Origin: Streptomyces tirandamycinicus
GTDB taxonomy: Bacteria > Actinomycetota > Actinomycetes > Streptomycetales > Streptomycetaceae
Assembly (NCBI RefSeq): GCF_003097515.1
Contig: NZ_CP029188.1
Coordinates: 4,475,001 to 4,539,000, forward strand
Length of the DNA: 64,000 nt
Direction: 5' to 3'
Shown: in pieces, positions 42,683-50,920 of the stretch
How positions within the stretch are numbered: position 1 is the first letter of the stretch
How the letters are laid out: each line of letters starts with the position of its first letter
Notes under the pieces: generated by a model
Database searches by the model: none
Seen by the model: only the letters and a program-made list of their open reading frames with translations
Told to the model about the DNA's origin: nothing
Made by a program: the position numbers and the translations under genes

Positions 42683-43579
42683 ATGAACGACTCTGAGCTT
42701 TCCGAGATGAGCGCCCGCCTGGAGCGCACCAACGAGCTGCTCCAGCGCATGATCGCCGAGGTCGCCAAGACCCCGTCCACGCATGCCATCTTCGTCGACG
42801 CCGGTTACGTCTATGCTGCGGCCGGGTTGCTTGTGGCGGGTACCGAGGACCGGCGCTCGTTCGACCTCGACGCCGAAGGGCTCATCGAGGCGTTCATCGA
42901 CAAGGCCCGCACGATCTTCGCGGACAGCCGGCTGCTGCGCGTCTACTGGTACGACGGCGCGCGGCGCCGCATCCACACGGCCGAGCAGCAGGCCATAGCG
43001 GAACTGCCCGACGTCAAGGTCCGGCTCGGCAATCTCAACGCCAACAACCAGCAGAAGGGCGTCGACTCCCTCATACGCAGCGACCTGGAGTCACTCGCCC
43101 GGCACCGGGCGATCAGCGACGCGGCGCTCGTCGGCGGGGACGAGGACCTCGTCTCGGCGGTGGAGGCCGCCCAGGGCTTCGGCGCCCGGGTCCACCTGTG
43201 GGGCATAGAGGCGGCCGAGGGCCGCAACCAGGCCGAGCCACTGCTCTGGGAGGTCGACAGCCAGCGCACCTTCGACCTCGACTTCTGCCGCCCGTACGTC
43301 ACGCGCCGGCCCGTCACGACGTACGAGGACGACAGCCCGCCCCCGTCCCGTGACGACGTGCGCTTCGTGGGCGCGCAGATAGCCGCCACCTGGCTGGCCG
43401 AACGCGGCCGTGATCCGTTGGCCGCCCTGCTGCCCGGCCATCCCTACCTGCCCGGCCCCGTCGACCAGGACCTGCTCATCGAGGCGGAGAAGCTGCTGAA
43501 GCACTCCCTGCGGGGCTACGCCCATCTGCGGCGGGCGCTGCGGGACGGCTTCTGGGACCACCTGCAGGGCCGGTTCTGA
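42683..43579 (+). CDS. NYN/PIN-fold nuclease-like protein
   Basis: 298 aa from ATG 42683. The NYN domain is recognisable: IFVDAGYVYAA (first Asp), RLLRVYWYDGA, KGVDSLIRSDL (second Asp) and DAALVGGDEDLVSAVEAAQ (third acidic cluster). Those Asp residues bind metal in PIN/NYN ribonucleases. A C-terminal helical segment (EKLLKHSLRGYAHLRRALRDGFWDHLQ) may be an RNA-binding or oligomerisation module. RNA cleavage is inferred from the fold. It stands alone, not beside any toxin-antitoxin partner. Confidence 0.88.
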   Translation: MNDSELSEMSARLERTNELLQRMIAEVAKTPSTHAIFVDAGYVYAAAGLLVAGTEDRRSFDLDAEGLIEAFIDKARTIFADSRLLRVYWYDGARRRIHTAEQQAIAELPDVKVRLGNLNANNQQKGVDSLIRSDLESLARHRAISDAALVGGDEDLVSAVEAAQGFGARVHLWGIEAAEGRNQAEPLLWEVDSQRTFDLDFCRPYVTRRPVTTYEDDSPPPSRDDVRFVGAQIAATWLAERGRDPLAALLPGHPYLPGPVDQDLLIEAEKLLKHSLRGYAHLRRALRDGFWDHLQGRF

Positions 43580-43639
43580 GGCAGCAGGCCGCGGAGGTAC
43601 GGCTTCGGCGACCGGACGGCCGGCTGAGGGGGCGGCCCG

Positions 43640-44503
43640 TCAGTGCCGGGACCAGAAGTCCACCAGGGCCTCGGCGGTCGGCGCCGGGCGGTCCGTGTTC
43701 GGCGAGTGCTCGGCCCCCTGGATCACCGTACGGAACGCCCCGAGCCGCGCGGCCATCTCGTCGAGCAGCGGCACCGGCCAGGTGTCGTCCCGCTCGCCCG
43801 ACAGCACATGCACGGGCAGCGGCCCCGCGGCGGCGAGCTCGTCGACCCGGTCCGGCTCCACGGTGAGCTGCCTGCCGGTGGCCCGCAGCTGGGCGGGACG
43901 GTGGCGCAGCCATCGTTGCCGCATCTCCTCGCCGTCGGTGGAGGCCTCCTCCGGCGGGTCGAGGGCGCGCATGGCCTCCCACACCTCGCTCATGTCCATC
44001 ACCGCCAGCGCGTCGTTCAGCAGCTTGACCTTGTGCTGCTGAGCGGGGGCGATGCGCGCCGGGCCGGACGACATCAGCGTCAGGGTCCGGAACGGGCGTA
44101 CGTCGAGGAGTACGGCGGCCCGTGCGATCTGGCCGCCCAGGGAATGCCCGACGAGGTGTACGGGCGCGTCGCCGATCGCCTCCGCCTGCGCGAGCACGTC
44201 CCGTGCCAACTCGGTCTGCGCGTAGGCCGACTCGTCGTCGGGGCCGCCGGTCTCGTACTGGCCGCGCCCGTCGACGGCGACGGCCCGGAACCCAGCCGCG
44301 GCGATCGGCTCCAGCAGCGCGATGAAGTCCTCCTTGCTGCCGGTGTACCCGGGCAGCAGCAGCGCGGTCCCCTTGCGGTCCCGGACGCCCCCGTCCGGGC
44401 AGGGGCCCGGTCCGGCGTCCAGCACGGCGAACTCCCCGCGGCTGGTGCGCAGCGCGTAGGCGCGGGCACAGGCGGGCGGGCGGAAGGTGGGCGGCCGGCT
44501 CAT
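43640..44503 (-). CDS. Alpha/beta-hydrolase fold protein
   Basis: 287 aa from ATG 44503. The nucleophile elbow is VGHSLGGQ. LLLPGYTGSKEDF carries the oxyanion-hole region, SGERDDTWPV the acid, and IQGAEHSPN the catalytic His. There is no signal peptide, so it is cytoplasmic. The cap segment (EVWEAMRALDPPEEASTDGEEMRQRWLRH) gives no clue to substrate. It is a single gene between convergent and tandem neighbours. Confidence 0.9.
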   Translation of the reverse strand: MSRPPTFRPPACARAYALRTSRGEFAVLDAGPGPCPDGGVRDRKGTALLLPGYTGSKEDFIALLEPIAAAGFRAVAVDGRGQYETGGPDDESAYAQTELARDVLAQAEAIGDAPVHLVGHSLGGQIARAAVLLDVRPFRTLTLMSSGPARIAPAQQHKVKLLNDALAVMDMSEVWEAMRALDPPEEASTDGEEMRQRWLRHRPAQLRATGRQLTVEPDRVDELAAAGPLPVHVLSGERDDTWPVPLLDEMAARLGAFRTVIQGAEHSPNTDRPAPTAEALVDFWSRH

Positions 44504-44561
44504 GCGGACGAGGTTACCGGCGTGTCCGGCCGGCTGGCCGCCGGCGGGCGGCAGCGGACGG

Positions 44562-44606
44562 CCGAGGGCCCGCCCCATCCCTCGGCGGGACGGGGCGGGC
44601 CCTCGG
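44562..44606. terminator. Helicase terminator hairpin
   Basis: CCGAGGGCCCGCCCC (44562-44576) and GGGGCGGGCCCTCGG (44592-44606) form a perfect 15-bp stem with a 15-nt loop. It lies 9 bp beyond the stop of the leftward helicase gene. Confidence 0.85.
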
Positions 44607-44614
44607 TGAACGGC

Positions 44615-46351
44615 TCAGGCCTCCGGCTGAACCGCCTTGGCGCGGGTGCGGCGTCGGCGCGGCTGGGCCGGCTTCTCGGCGGTGGCGTCGGTGGCCGGTG
44701 CCTCCGCGGCGGGTGCGTCCGTCGTGGTGGCGGTCGCGGCCTCCGGCTGAACCGCCTTGGCGCGGGTGCGGCGTCGGCGCGGCTGGGCCGCTTCCTCGGC
44801 GGTGGCGTCGGTGGCCGGTGCCTCGGTCGCCGGCACGGCGGACGCCTCGGCGCCCGCGCCCACCCGGGTCCGGCGGCGACGGCGCGGGGTGCGCGGCGCC
44901 TCCGCCGTCTCCTCCACGGCGGCCGGGGCCGCGGCGGTCACGGCAGCCTCCGCCTCCACCGAAGCTCCGCCGCGGGTGCGGCGCCGCTGACGCGGGGTGC
45001 GGGTACGGGCGGGAGACTCGGAGCGGTCGGACGTCCTCGTGCGCGACCCGCGGCCGCCGGGCTCGCCCAGGTCCTCGAGCTCCTCCGCCGCCAGACCGGC
45101 GCGGGTGCGCTCGGCGCGCGGCAGTACGCCCTTGGTACCCGCCGGGATGCCCAGCTCCTCGAACAGGTGCGGAGACGTGGAGTACGTCTCGGCCGGGTCG
45201 TTGAAGTCCAGGTCCAGCGCCTTGTTGATCAGCTGCCAGCGCGGGATGTCGTCCCAGTCCACCAGCGTCACCGCGGTACCGGTCGCGCCCGCACGGCCCG
45301 TCCGGCCGATGCGGTGGAGGTACGTCTTCTCGTCCTCCGGGGTCTGGTAGTTGATCACGTGCGTGACGCCCTCGACGTCGATACCGCGCGCGGCGACGTC
45401 GGTGCACACCAGCACGTCGACCTTGCCGTTGCGGAAGGCGCGCAGCGCCTGCTCGCGCGCGCCCTGGCCCAGGTCGCCGTGGACGGCGCCGGAGGCGAAG
45501 CCGCGCCGCGCGAGCTGGTCGGCGATGTCCGCGGCCGTGCGCTTCGTACGGCAGAAGATCATCGCCAGGCCGCGGCCCTCGGCCTGCAGCATGCGGGCGA
45601 CCAGCTCGGGCTTGTCCAGGGAGTGCGCCCGGTACACGCGCTGTGTGATGTTCGCGACGGTCGCGCCCTGGTCGTCCGGCGCGGTGGCGCGGATATGGGT
45701 GGGCTGGGACATGTAGCGGCGCGCGAGCCCGATCACCGCTCCCGGCATGGTCGCCGAGAACAGCATGGTCTGGCGGCGCACCGGCAGCAGCTGGATGATC
45801 TTCTCGACGTCGGGAAGGAAGCCCAGGTCGAGCATCTCGTCGGCCTCGTCGAGGACGAGCGCCTTGACGTGCGAGAGGTTCAGCTTCTTCTGCCCCGCGA
45901 GGTCCAGCAGCCGGCCGGGTGTGCCGACGACGACGTCGACGCCCTTCTTCAGGGCCTCGACCTGGGGCTCGTAGGCGCGGCCGCCGTAGATCGCGGTCAC
46001 CCGGACGTTGCGCACCTTGCCGGCCGTGAGCAGGTCGTTGGTGACCTGCGTGCACAGCTCACGGGTGGGGACGACCACGAGCGCCTGCGGCGTGTCGGTC
46101 AGCTCCCCGGGCTTCGCCCGGCCCGCCTCCACGTCGGCGGGCACGGTGACCCGCTCCAGCAGCGGGAGGCCGAAGCCCAGCGTCTTGCCCGTGCCGGTCT
46201 TGGCCTGGCCGATGACGTCGGAGCCGGAGAGCGCGACCGGAAGGGTCATCTCCTGGATGGGGAACGGCGTGGTGATGCCGACGGCCTCCAGGGCCTCGGC
46301 GGTCTCGGGGAGGATCCCGAGCTCTCGGAAAGTCTTGGCCTGCGTAGTCAG
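44615..46351 (-). CDS. DEAD-box RNA helicase, probable CTG start
   Basis: 578 aa if it starts at CTG 46351. ATP-dependent RNA unwinding motifs are Q motif GITTPFPIQE, motif I AKTGTGKT, motif II DEAD, SAT, and HRIGRTGRAG. The first ATG in frame (46249) lies after the Q motif, and no ATG, GTG or TTG occurs between it and the upstream stop near 46402. CTG-ACT-ACG-CAG gives (M)TTQAKTFRELGILPE, and AAGAGG lies about 7 nt before it, so CTG is the best start. The C-terminal 140 residues are Arg- and Ala/Thr-rich with RRRRTRAKAVQPEA repeated; a 120-bp offset duplication (44619 and 44739) underlies this. Confidence 0.9.
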   Translation of the reverse strand: MTTQAKTFRELGILPETAEALEAVGITTPFPIQEMTLPVALSGSDVIGQAKTGTGKTLGFGLPLLERVTVPADVEAGRAKPGELTDTPQALVVVPTRELCTQVTNDLLTAGKVRNVRVTAIYGGRAYEPQVEALKKGVDVVVGTPGRLLDLAGQKKLNLSHVKALVLDEADEMLDLGFLPDVEKIIQLLPVRRQTMLFSATMPGAVIGLARRYMSQPTHIRATAPDDQGATVANITQRVYRAHSLDKPELVARMLQAEGRGLAMIFCRTKRTAADIADQLARRGFASGAVHGDLGQGAREQALRAFRNGKVDVLVCTDVAARGIDVEGVTHVINYQTPEDEKTYLHRIGRTGRAGATGTAVTLVDWDDIPRWQLINKALDLDFNDPAETYSTSPHLFEELGIPAGTKGVLPRAERTRAGLAAEELEDLGEPGGRGSRTRTSDRSESPARTRTPRQRRRTRGGASVEAEAAVTAAAPAAVEETAEAPRTPRRRRRTRVGAGAEASAVPATEAPATDATAEEAAQPRRRRTRAKAVQPEAATATTTDAPAAEAPATDATAEKPAQPRRRRTRAKAVQPEA

Positions 46352-46708
46352 GGTGTTGCCTCTTCTGTGAGACGCGGCGCGAGGCGAACGCTGGGGGTCC
46401 TACCGCACCTGGGTACGGGTGCCGGCGGTGGATTGGCCGGAAGGCGCGGGACCACTGCCGTCGCTCGAGCGCTCGTGCCGCTGAGGTCCCCTCATGTGGC
46501 GGAATGCGCACAGAGGGCTGTCGGGTCGGAGCCGATCGGGCCACCGACCGGGCATCCTCATTCAGAGGGCCCGCCGATAAGACCGGCAGGCTTAATACCA
46601 CTGTACCCCGGATTCGCGCATCTGTGTCGGCCGAATTCCCCGGAGCCGTGTCGCGACGGGGCTGACCAGGCCCTTCCGCGCTGCCGACGGCGGGCTATTG
46701 TGCGCTTC
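46352..46708. other. Divergent region between helicase and ferritin-like genes
   Basis: 357 bp with no supported gene. It must contain both promoters and a long helicase leader. The less GC-rich patch GGCTTAATACCACTGTACCCC around 46590-46610 is a plausible promoter area. No repeat or hairpin stands out. Confidence 0.5.
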
Positions 46709-47458
46709 ATGGAGACGCCTGACAACGCCACCGCGCCGGCCGCCGACGCGGCCGAAGAACCGACCGGGATCGCCGCCCAGGACTGGGCCGCGGCCTCCGC
46801 CGACCCCCAGTACCGCGCCGCGGTCGTGGATCTGCTCGGCGCGCTCGCCTACGGCGAGCTGGCGGCCTTCGAGCGGCTCGCCGAGGACGCCAAGCTGGCC
46901 CCGACGCTGGCCGACAAGGCCGAGCTGGCGAAGATGGCCTCCGCCGAGTTCCACCACTTCGAGCGGCTCCGCGACCGGCTGGCCGCGATCGAGACCGAGC
47001 CCACCAAGGCCATGGAGCCGTTCGCGGCCGCGCTGGACGGGTTCCACCGCCAGACCGCCCCGTCCGACTGGCTGGAGGGCCTGGTCAAGGCGTACGTGGG
47101 CGACTCGATCGCCAGCGACTTCTACCGCGAGGTGGCCGTACGGCTGGACTCCGACACCCGCGCCCTGGTGCTCGCGGTGCTCGACGACACCGGTCACGGC
47201 AATTTCGCCGTGGAGAAGGTCCGCGCCGCGATCGAGGCGGACCCGCGGGTCGGCGGCCGGCTCGCGCTGTGGGCCCGCCGGCTGATGGGCGAGGCGCTGT
47301 CCCAGGCCCAGCGGGTCGTCGCGGAGCGCGACGCACTGTCCACGATGCTCGTGGGCGGGGTGGCGGACGGGTTCGACCTGGCCGCGGTCGGCGAGATGTT
47401 CACCCGGATCACCAAGGCGCACACCAAGCGGATGGCCGCGCTGGGGCTCGCCTCGTAG
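46709..47458 (+). CDS. Ferritin-like fold protein (MiaE-like hydroxylase family)
   Basis: 249 aa. The helices carry the diiron-type pattern: GALAYGELAAFERLAEDA, then ASAEFHHFERLRDRL with an ExxH-like pair, and later YVGDSIASDFYREVA and DDTGHGNFAVEKV. It belongs to the ferritin-like/TRm-hydroxylase-like group conserved beside the DEAD-box helicase in actinobacteria (Rv3210c). Whether it binds metal or modifies tRNA is not known. It diverges from the helicase. Confidence 0.87.
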   Translation: METPDNATAPAADAAEEPTGIAAQDWAAASADPQYRAAVVDLLGALAYGELAAFERLAEDAKLAPTLADKAELAKMASAEFHHFERLRDRLAAIETEPTKAMEPFAAALDGFHRQTAPSDWLEGLVKAYVGDSIASDFYREVAVRLDSDTRALVLAVLDDTGHGNFAVEKVRAAIEADPRVGGRLALWARRLMGEALSQAQRVVAERDALSTMLVGGVADGFDLAAVGEMFTRITKAHTKRMAALGLAS

Positions 47459-47529
47459 CGGCCGGGGATGCCGGAGCGCGGTGCGCCCTCGATCCGGGGG
47501 CGTCCCGAGCGCGGCGCGTCCTCGATCCC

Positions 47530-47610
47530 GGTGCGTCCGGTGCGTCCCGTGCGTCCGGTGCGGTCTGTGCGTCCGGCGCGTGGCGGCGGGTGGCGGCGGG
47601 TGGCGGCGGG
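47530..47610. repeat. 9-bp and 10-bp tandem repeats side by side
   Basis: Five GGTGCGTCC-like nonamers run from 47530 to 47574. They are followed at 47581-47610 by three exact TGGCGGCGGG decamers that end just before the stop of the minus-strand membrane-protein gene. A larger two-copy repeat (GAGCGCGGTGCGCCCTCGAT-like, at about 47474 and 47507) precedes them. The whole gap between the two convergent genes is made of repeats. Confidence 0.85.
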
Positions 47611-47612
47611 TG

Positions 47613-47885
47613 TCAGACGGCGGCTGATCGGCGCAGCCGCCGCGTCCTCGGCCGGATCAGCAGCGACAGTGCGACGGCGGCGACCAGCGCGGCGCCGAGG
47701 AGGGTGGCCGGCAGATGGCCGGAGCCGAGGGCCGTGTGCGTCAGGTACGCGCCGAACAGCGCGCCGAGGGTGCCCGCCGGGTACACCACCCGCTGGGCCG
47801 GGAGCCGGTCCGCGAGCCGTCGCAGAGCGGCCCAGGACAGCGCGAGGCCGAGCAGGACGGAGCCGAGAGCCTCCAGGATCACCAC
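47613..47885 (-). CDS. Small integral membrane protein (90 aa)
   Basis: 90 aa from GTG 47885. Three hydrophobic segments are visible (VILEALGSVLLGLALSWAAL, VVYPAGTLGALFGAYLTHTAL, LLGAALVAAVALSLLI), followed by a basic tail (RPRTRRLRR) that should face the cytoplasm. The GxLGALFGAYL pattern recalls small transglycosylase-associated-type proteins, but this is not firm. Function unknown. It is the last conserved gene before the IS30-type insertion. Confidence 0.8.
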   Translation of the reverse strand: MVILEALGSVLLGLALSWAALRRLADRLPAQRVVYPAGTLGALFGAYLTHTALGSGHLPATLLGAALVAAVALSLLIRPRTRRLRRSAAV

Positions 47886-48017
47886 GGATCACCTCACGGG
47901 CGGCGGGCGGCGGATGCGGTCGTAGCCCGTCCTACCCGGACCGGTCGGCGGACAACCCTCCGCTCCACCCGATCACCGCTGGACACCTCGGCCCCGACGG
48001 GGTAGCGGCCGGACACG

Positions 48018-48068
48018 CCGAAGGGCCCCGCGGGCGACTCTTGGGTTCTGACGGTCCTCGCAACACCC
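48018..48068 (+). repeat. Left terminal inverted repeat of the IS30-type element
   Basis: Starting CCGAAGGGCCCCGCGGGCGA, it matches the reverse complement of the right end at about 43 of the first 50 positions. The best block is GGGCCCCGCGGGCGA plus TCTTGGGTTC. It is bordered outside by CACG. Confidence 0.85.
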
Positions 48069-48075
48069 GCGATCT

Positions 48076-49485
48076 GTGGGAGTTGCGAGGACCGTGGCCG
48101 TTGGACGCGATGATCTTGCGGGGTTGAGGGAGCGTTTCCTTGCGCGGCTGGATGCCGTGGGGAACGTGACCGTGGTGGCGCGTGAGCTGGGGGTGAACCG
48201 GAACACCGCCTTCGGCTGGGCCCGGAAAGCCGGACGGAACTCGGTGCGCCTGCCGCGGCGGCACCCCGGGCGCGACAAGTACGAGCGGCTTCGGGCCGCC
48301 GGTGTCGCACGCCGGGTCGCGGCCCGGCAGGTCGGTGTGAACGAGCGCACGGCCAAGGACTGGGACTGGGGCGTCAAGAAGACCGCCACGACGCGCACCT
48401 ATGCCGACGGGCGGCGTGTCGACTACACGGCGGGGACCGTCACGATGTGCGGTGTGACCACGCCACCGGTGGGCCTGACGGCCCTGGAGAAGCAGCTCAA
48501 CCCGCGATTCTTGACGCTCGCCGAGCGCGAGAAGATCCGCGATCTGCGCGCGGCGGGTCAGTCGCTGCGGGCGATCGGGCGTGCTCTGGGACGGCCGGCG
48601 AGCACGGTCAAGCGGGAGATCGACGCGAACTCGGGCCGCGAGGGCTACCAGCCCTACGCGGCCCACCGGGCGGCGGCAGCGCGCAGGCCCCGGCCCAAGG
48701 ATCGCAAGCTGCTGCGCGAGGGACGGCTGCGCCGCTTCGTCCAGGACCACCTGCGCAGGCGGTGGTCACCGGAACAGATCTGCCACGCTCTGGTAAAGGA
48801 ACATCCCGACGACGAGAGCATGCGGGTGAGCGTGGAAACGATCTACCAGGCGCTGTATTTCCAGGCCCGCGGCGGCCTGAAACGGGAAGTGCAGGCAGCC
48901 ATCCGCTCCGGCCGGACCCGCCGCAAACCACGCCGGGACCCCGAGCGGCGCACTCCCCGGTTCATCGACCCGATGGTGATGATCAGCGACCGGCCCGCCG
49001 CCGTCGAGGACCGGGCCGTGCCCGGGCACTGGGAAGGCGACCTGATCATCGGCGCAGGCGGGCGCTCCGCGATCGCCACCCTGGTCGAACGGAGCACCCG
49101 TTACACCATGCTGGTCCACCTGTCGGGCGGAGCCCACGACGCCGAGACCGTCCGTGACGGGCTCGTCCGCACCATCCAGACCCTGCCCGCCCACCTGCGC
49201 GGCTCTCTCACCTGGGACCAGGGCAGCGAGATGGCACGCCACAAGCAGTTCACCATGGCCACCGACATGCCCGTCTACTTCTGCGACCCGGCCTCGCCCT
49301 GGCAACGCGGCTCGAACGAGAACACCAACGGGCTGCTGCGGCAGTACTTCCCGAAAGGCACCGACCTGAGCCTGCACAGTCCCGAAGACCTCGAACACGT
49401 CGCCCAGGAACTCAACGGCCGCCCACGCAAGACGCTCGGCTGGGATACCCCAGCCGAGCGTCTACGTGATCTACTCACCACCTGA
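48076..49485 (+). CDS. IS30-family transposase
   Basis: 469 aa from GTG 48076. Two N-terminal helix-turn-helix regions are visible: VTVVARELGVNRNTAFGWA, and TLAEREKIRDLRAAGQSLRAIGRALGRPASTVKREI. Then comes the IS30 DDE catalytic domain: GHWEGDLIIG (first Asp), LTWDQGSEMARH (second Asp) and NENTNGLLRQYFPKGTDL (Glu). The sequence ends NGRPRKTLGWDTPAERL, as in the family. No frameshift or stop is seen. Confidence 0.95.
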   Translation: MGVARTVAVGRDDLAGLRERFLARLDAVGNVTVVARELGVNRNTAFGWARKAGRNSVRLPRRHPGRDKYERLRAAGVARRVAARQVGVNERTAKDWDWGVKKTATTRTYADGRRVDYTAGTVTMCGVTTPPVGLTALEKQLNPRFLTLAEREKIRDLRAAGQSLRAIGRALGRPASTVKREIDANSGREGYQPYAAHRAAAARRPRPKDRKLLREGRLRRFVQDHLRRRWSPEQICHALVKEHPDDESMRVSVETIYQALYFQARGGLKREVQAAIRSGRTRRKPRRDPERRTPRFIDPMVMISDRPAAVEDRAVPGHWEGDLIIGAGGRSAIATLVERSTRYTMLVHLSGGAHDAETVRDGLVRTIQTLPAHLRGSLTWDQGSEMARHKQFTMATDMPVYFCDPASPWQRGSNENTNGLLRQYFPKGTDLSLHSPEDLEHVAQELNGRPRKTLGWDTPAERLRDLLTT

Positions 49486-49492
49486 AACCAAG

Positions 49493-49543
49493 TGGTGTTG
49501 CGACGACCCCTTGAACCCAAGACTCGCCCGCGGGGCCCCTCGG
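49493..49543 (-). repeat. Right terminal inverted repeat of the IS30-type element
   Basis: Read on the minus strand it begins CCGAGGGGCCCCGCGGGCGA and continues GTCTTGGGTTC, mirroring the left end. It starts 8 bp after the transposase stop. CACG follows outside. Confidence 0.85.
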
Positions 49544-49545
49544 CA

Positions 49546-49586
49546 CGGTCGGTGCCCGGTGCCGGGACGGCGCCGGGCACCGACCG
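49546..49586. terminator. Terminator hairpin next to the IS insertion point
   Basis: CGGTCGGTGCCCGG (49546-49559) and CCGGGCACCGACCG (49573-49586) form a perfect 14-bp stem with a 13-nt loop. It probably terminates the leftward DUF3107 gene. The insertion sequence ends 2 bp away from it. Confidence 0.8.
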
Positions 49587-49746
49587 CCGACCCGTCGTGC
49601 CGTCCGGCACGCACCCTCGCCCCTTCGGCCGAAGGCCCACCCGGCGGCGCCACCGGGACTTCCCGCCGCCGTGCGGCGGCAGGCGCCGGATGAGGCTCCT
49701 CGACGGGCGGACACCGCCGGTCGGGCGGCTACCGCCGGTCGAGCAA

Positions 49747-49974
49747 CTAGAGCGCGCCGAAGCCCACGCGGCGCGTGGTCGGCTCGCCGATCTCGACATA
49801 GGCGACGCGGTCGGCCGGAACCAGCACCTTGCGCCCCTTGTCGTCGGTCAGGCTGAGCAGCTGTGCCTTTCCGGCCAGGGCGTCGGCGACCGCCCGCTCG
49901 ACCTCCTCGGCGGTCGAGCCGCTCTCCAGAACGATCTCCCGGGGCGCGTGCAGCACGCCGATCTTGACCTCCAC
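49747..49974 (-). CDS. DUF3107 small protein
   Basis: 75 aa from GTG 49974, with GGAGGGA 8 nt upstream. VEVKIGVLHAPREIVLESGSTAEEVERAVADAL, then VPADRVAYVEIGEPTTRRVGFG, identifies the actinobacterial DUF3107 family (TB9.4, Rv3208A). It is a small alpha/beta protein of unknown function. It lies 129 bp downstream of the TetR gene and on the same strand, as in mycobacteria. Confidence 0.92.
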   Translation of the reverse strand: MEVKIGVLHAPREIVLESGSTAEEVERAVADALAGKAQLLSLTDDKGRKVLVPADRVAYVEIGEPTTRRVGFGAL

Positions 49975-50103
49975 GGCTATGTCCCTCCGAACGGTCAGCG
50001 ATGCGCGGTCAGCCGCGCCGTACGCAGCACACATTAGCCCGGTGAGGCGATGTCACACGGCCCGGCCGTGCACGCCCGCAGCGAACACCGGACGCCCGGG
50101 CGG

Positions 50104-50757
50104 TCACTGGCCGTCGCCGTGGCCCTCCGCCGAGTGGAGCGGGAAACCGGCGATTCCGCGCCAGGCGAGCGACGTCAGCAGCTGCACCGCGGTGTCGCGC
50201 GGGATCCCCGAGCTGCTGGAGAGCCAGTACCGGGCGACCACCTGGGAGACCCCGCCGAGCCCCACGGCGAGCAGCATCGACTCGTCCTGCGACAGTCCGG
50301 TGTCCTCGGCGATCACTTCGGAGATGGCCTCCGCGCACTGCAGCGACACGCGCTCGACGCGCTCCCGCACGGCGGGCTCGTTCGTCAGGTCCGACTCGAA
50401 GACCAGCCGGAACGCGCCACCCTCGTCCTCGACGTACGCGAAGTACGCGTCCATCGTGGCGGCGACCCGCTGCTTGTTGTCCGTCGTCGACGCCAGGGCG
50501 CCGCGCACGGCCTGCAGCAGCGACTCGCAGTGCTGGTCCAGCAGCGCCAGGTACAACTCCAGCTTCCCGGGGAAGTGCTGGTACAGCACCGGCTTGCTGA
50601 CGCCGGCCCGCTCCGCGATGTCGTCCATCGCCGCCGAGTGGTACCCCTGGGCGACGAAGACCTCCTGGGCCGCGCCGAGGAGCTGGTTGCGTCGGGCACG
50701 GCGCGGCAGGCGGGTGCCTCGCGGGCGCGCCGCCTCTGTCTGCTCGATGGCTGTCAC
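50104..50757 (-). CDS. TetR-family transcriptional regulator
   Basis: 217 aa from GTG 50757, with GGGAGG upstream. The N-terminal helix-turn-helix is AAMDDIAERAGVSKPVLYQHFPGKLELYLALL. The C-terminal ligand/dimer domain (EDEGGAFRLVFESDLTNEPAVRERVERV) is of the type conserved beside moeZ and DUF3152 in actinobacteria (Rv3208). Regulated genes and ligand are unknown; autoregulation is usual for the family. It diverges by position from the hydrolase/DUF3152 pair further right. Confidence 0.92.
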   Translation of the reverse strand: MTAIEQTEAARPRGTRLPRRARRNQLLGAAQEVFVAQGYHSAAMDDIAERAGVSKPVLYQHFPGKLELYLALLDQHCESLLQAVRGALASTTDNKQRVAATMDAYFAYVEDEGGAFRLVFESDLTNEPAVRERVERVSLQCAEAISEVIAEDTGLSQDESMLLAVGLGGVSQVVARYWLSSSSGIPRDTAVQLLTSLAWRGIAGFPLHSAEGHGDGQ

Positions 50758-50920
50758 GCCGCCTCCCACGTTCGATGTCACAAGCACAGTGTTCCGTGCG
50801 TGCGCTCTGCGCTCGCGCCCGCCATCGTACTTTTGGGTAACCGTGGTGTGCGCGCTGCGGGCGCAGAATTTCACGTACCGGACGCCCGCGGTAGGTGGTG
50901 GCTCGAAGAAGACGAACAGA

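Larger units (their letters stand above)
48018..49543 (+). mobile_element. Intact IS30-family insertion sequence
   Basis: About 1,526 bp bounded by roughly 50-bp imperfect inverted repeats and carrying one full-length transposase. CACG occurs immediately outside both ends (48014-48017 and 49544-49547) and may be the target duplication. IS30 elements often choose palindromic targets, and this copy abuts a strong terminator palindrome (49546-49586). It separates the small membrane-protein gene from the DUF3107 gene. Intact ends and an open transposase suggest it is recent and potentially mobile. Confidence 0.9.

Noticed and set aside
42683..43579. NYN protein as a toxin or phage-defence component
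   Set aside because: There is no small antitoxin partner and no defence genes nearby; the gene is flanked by ordinary chromosomal genes.
43643..47458. 1,271-codon plus-strand open frame running through hydrolase and helicase into the ferritin-like gene
   Set aside because: Only the last 249 codons show a protein family. The rest is antisense to two well-supported genes.
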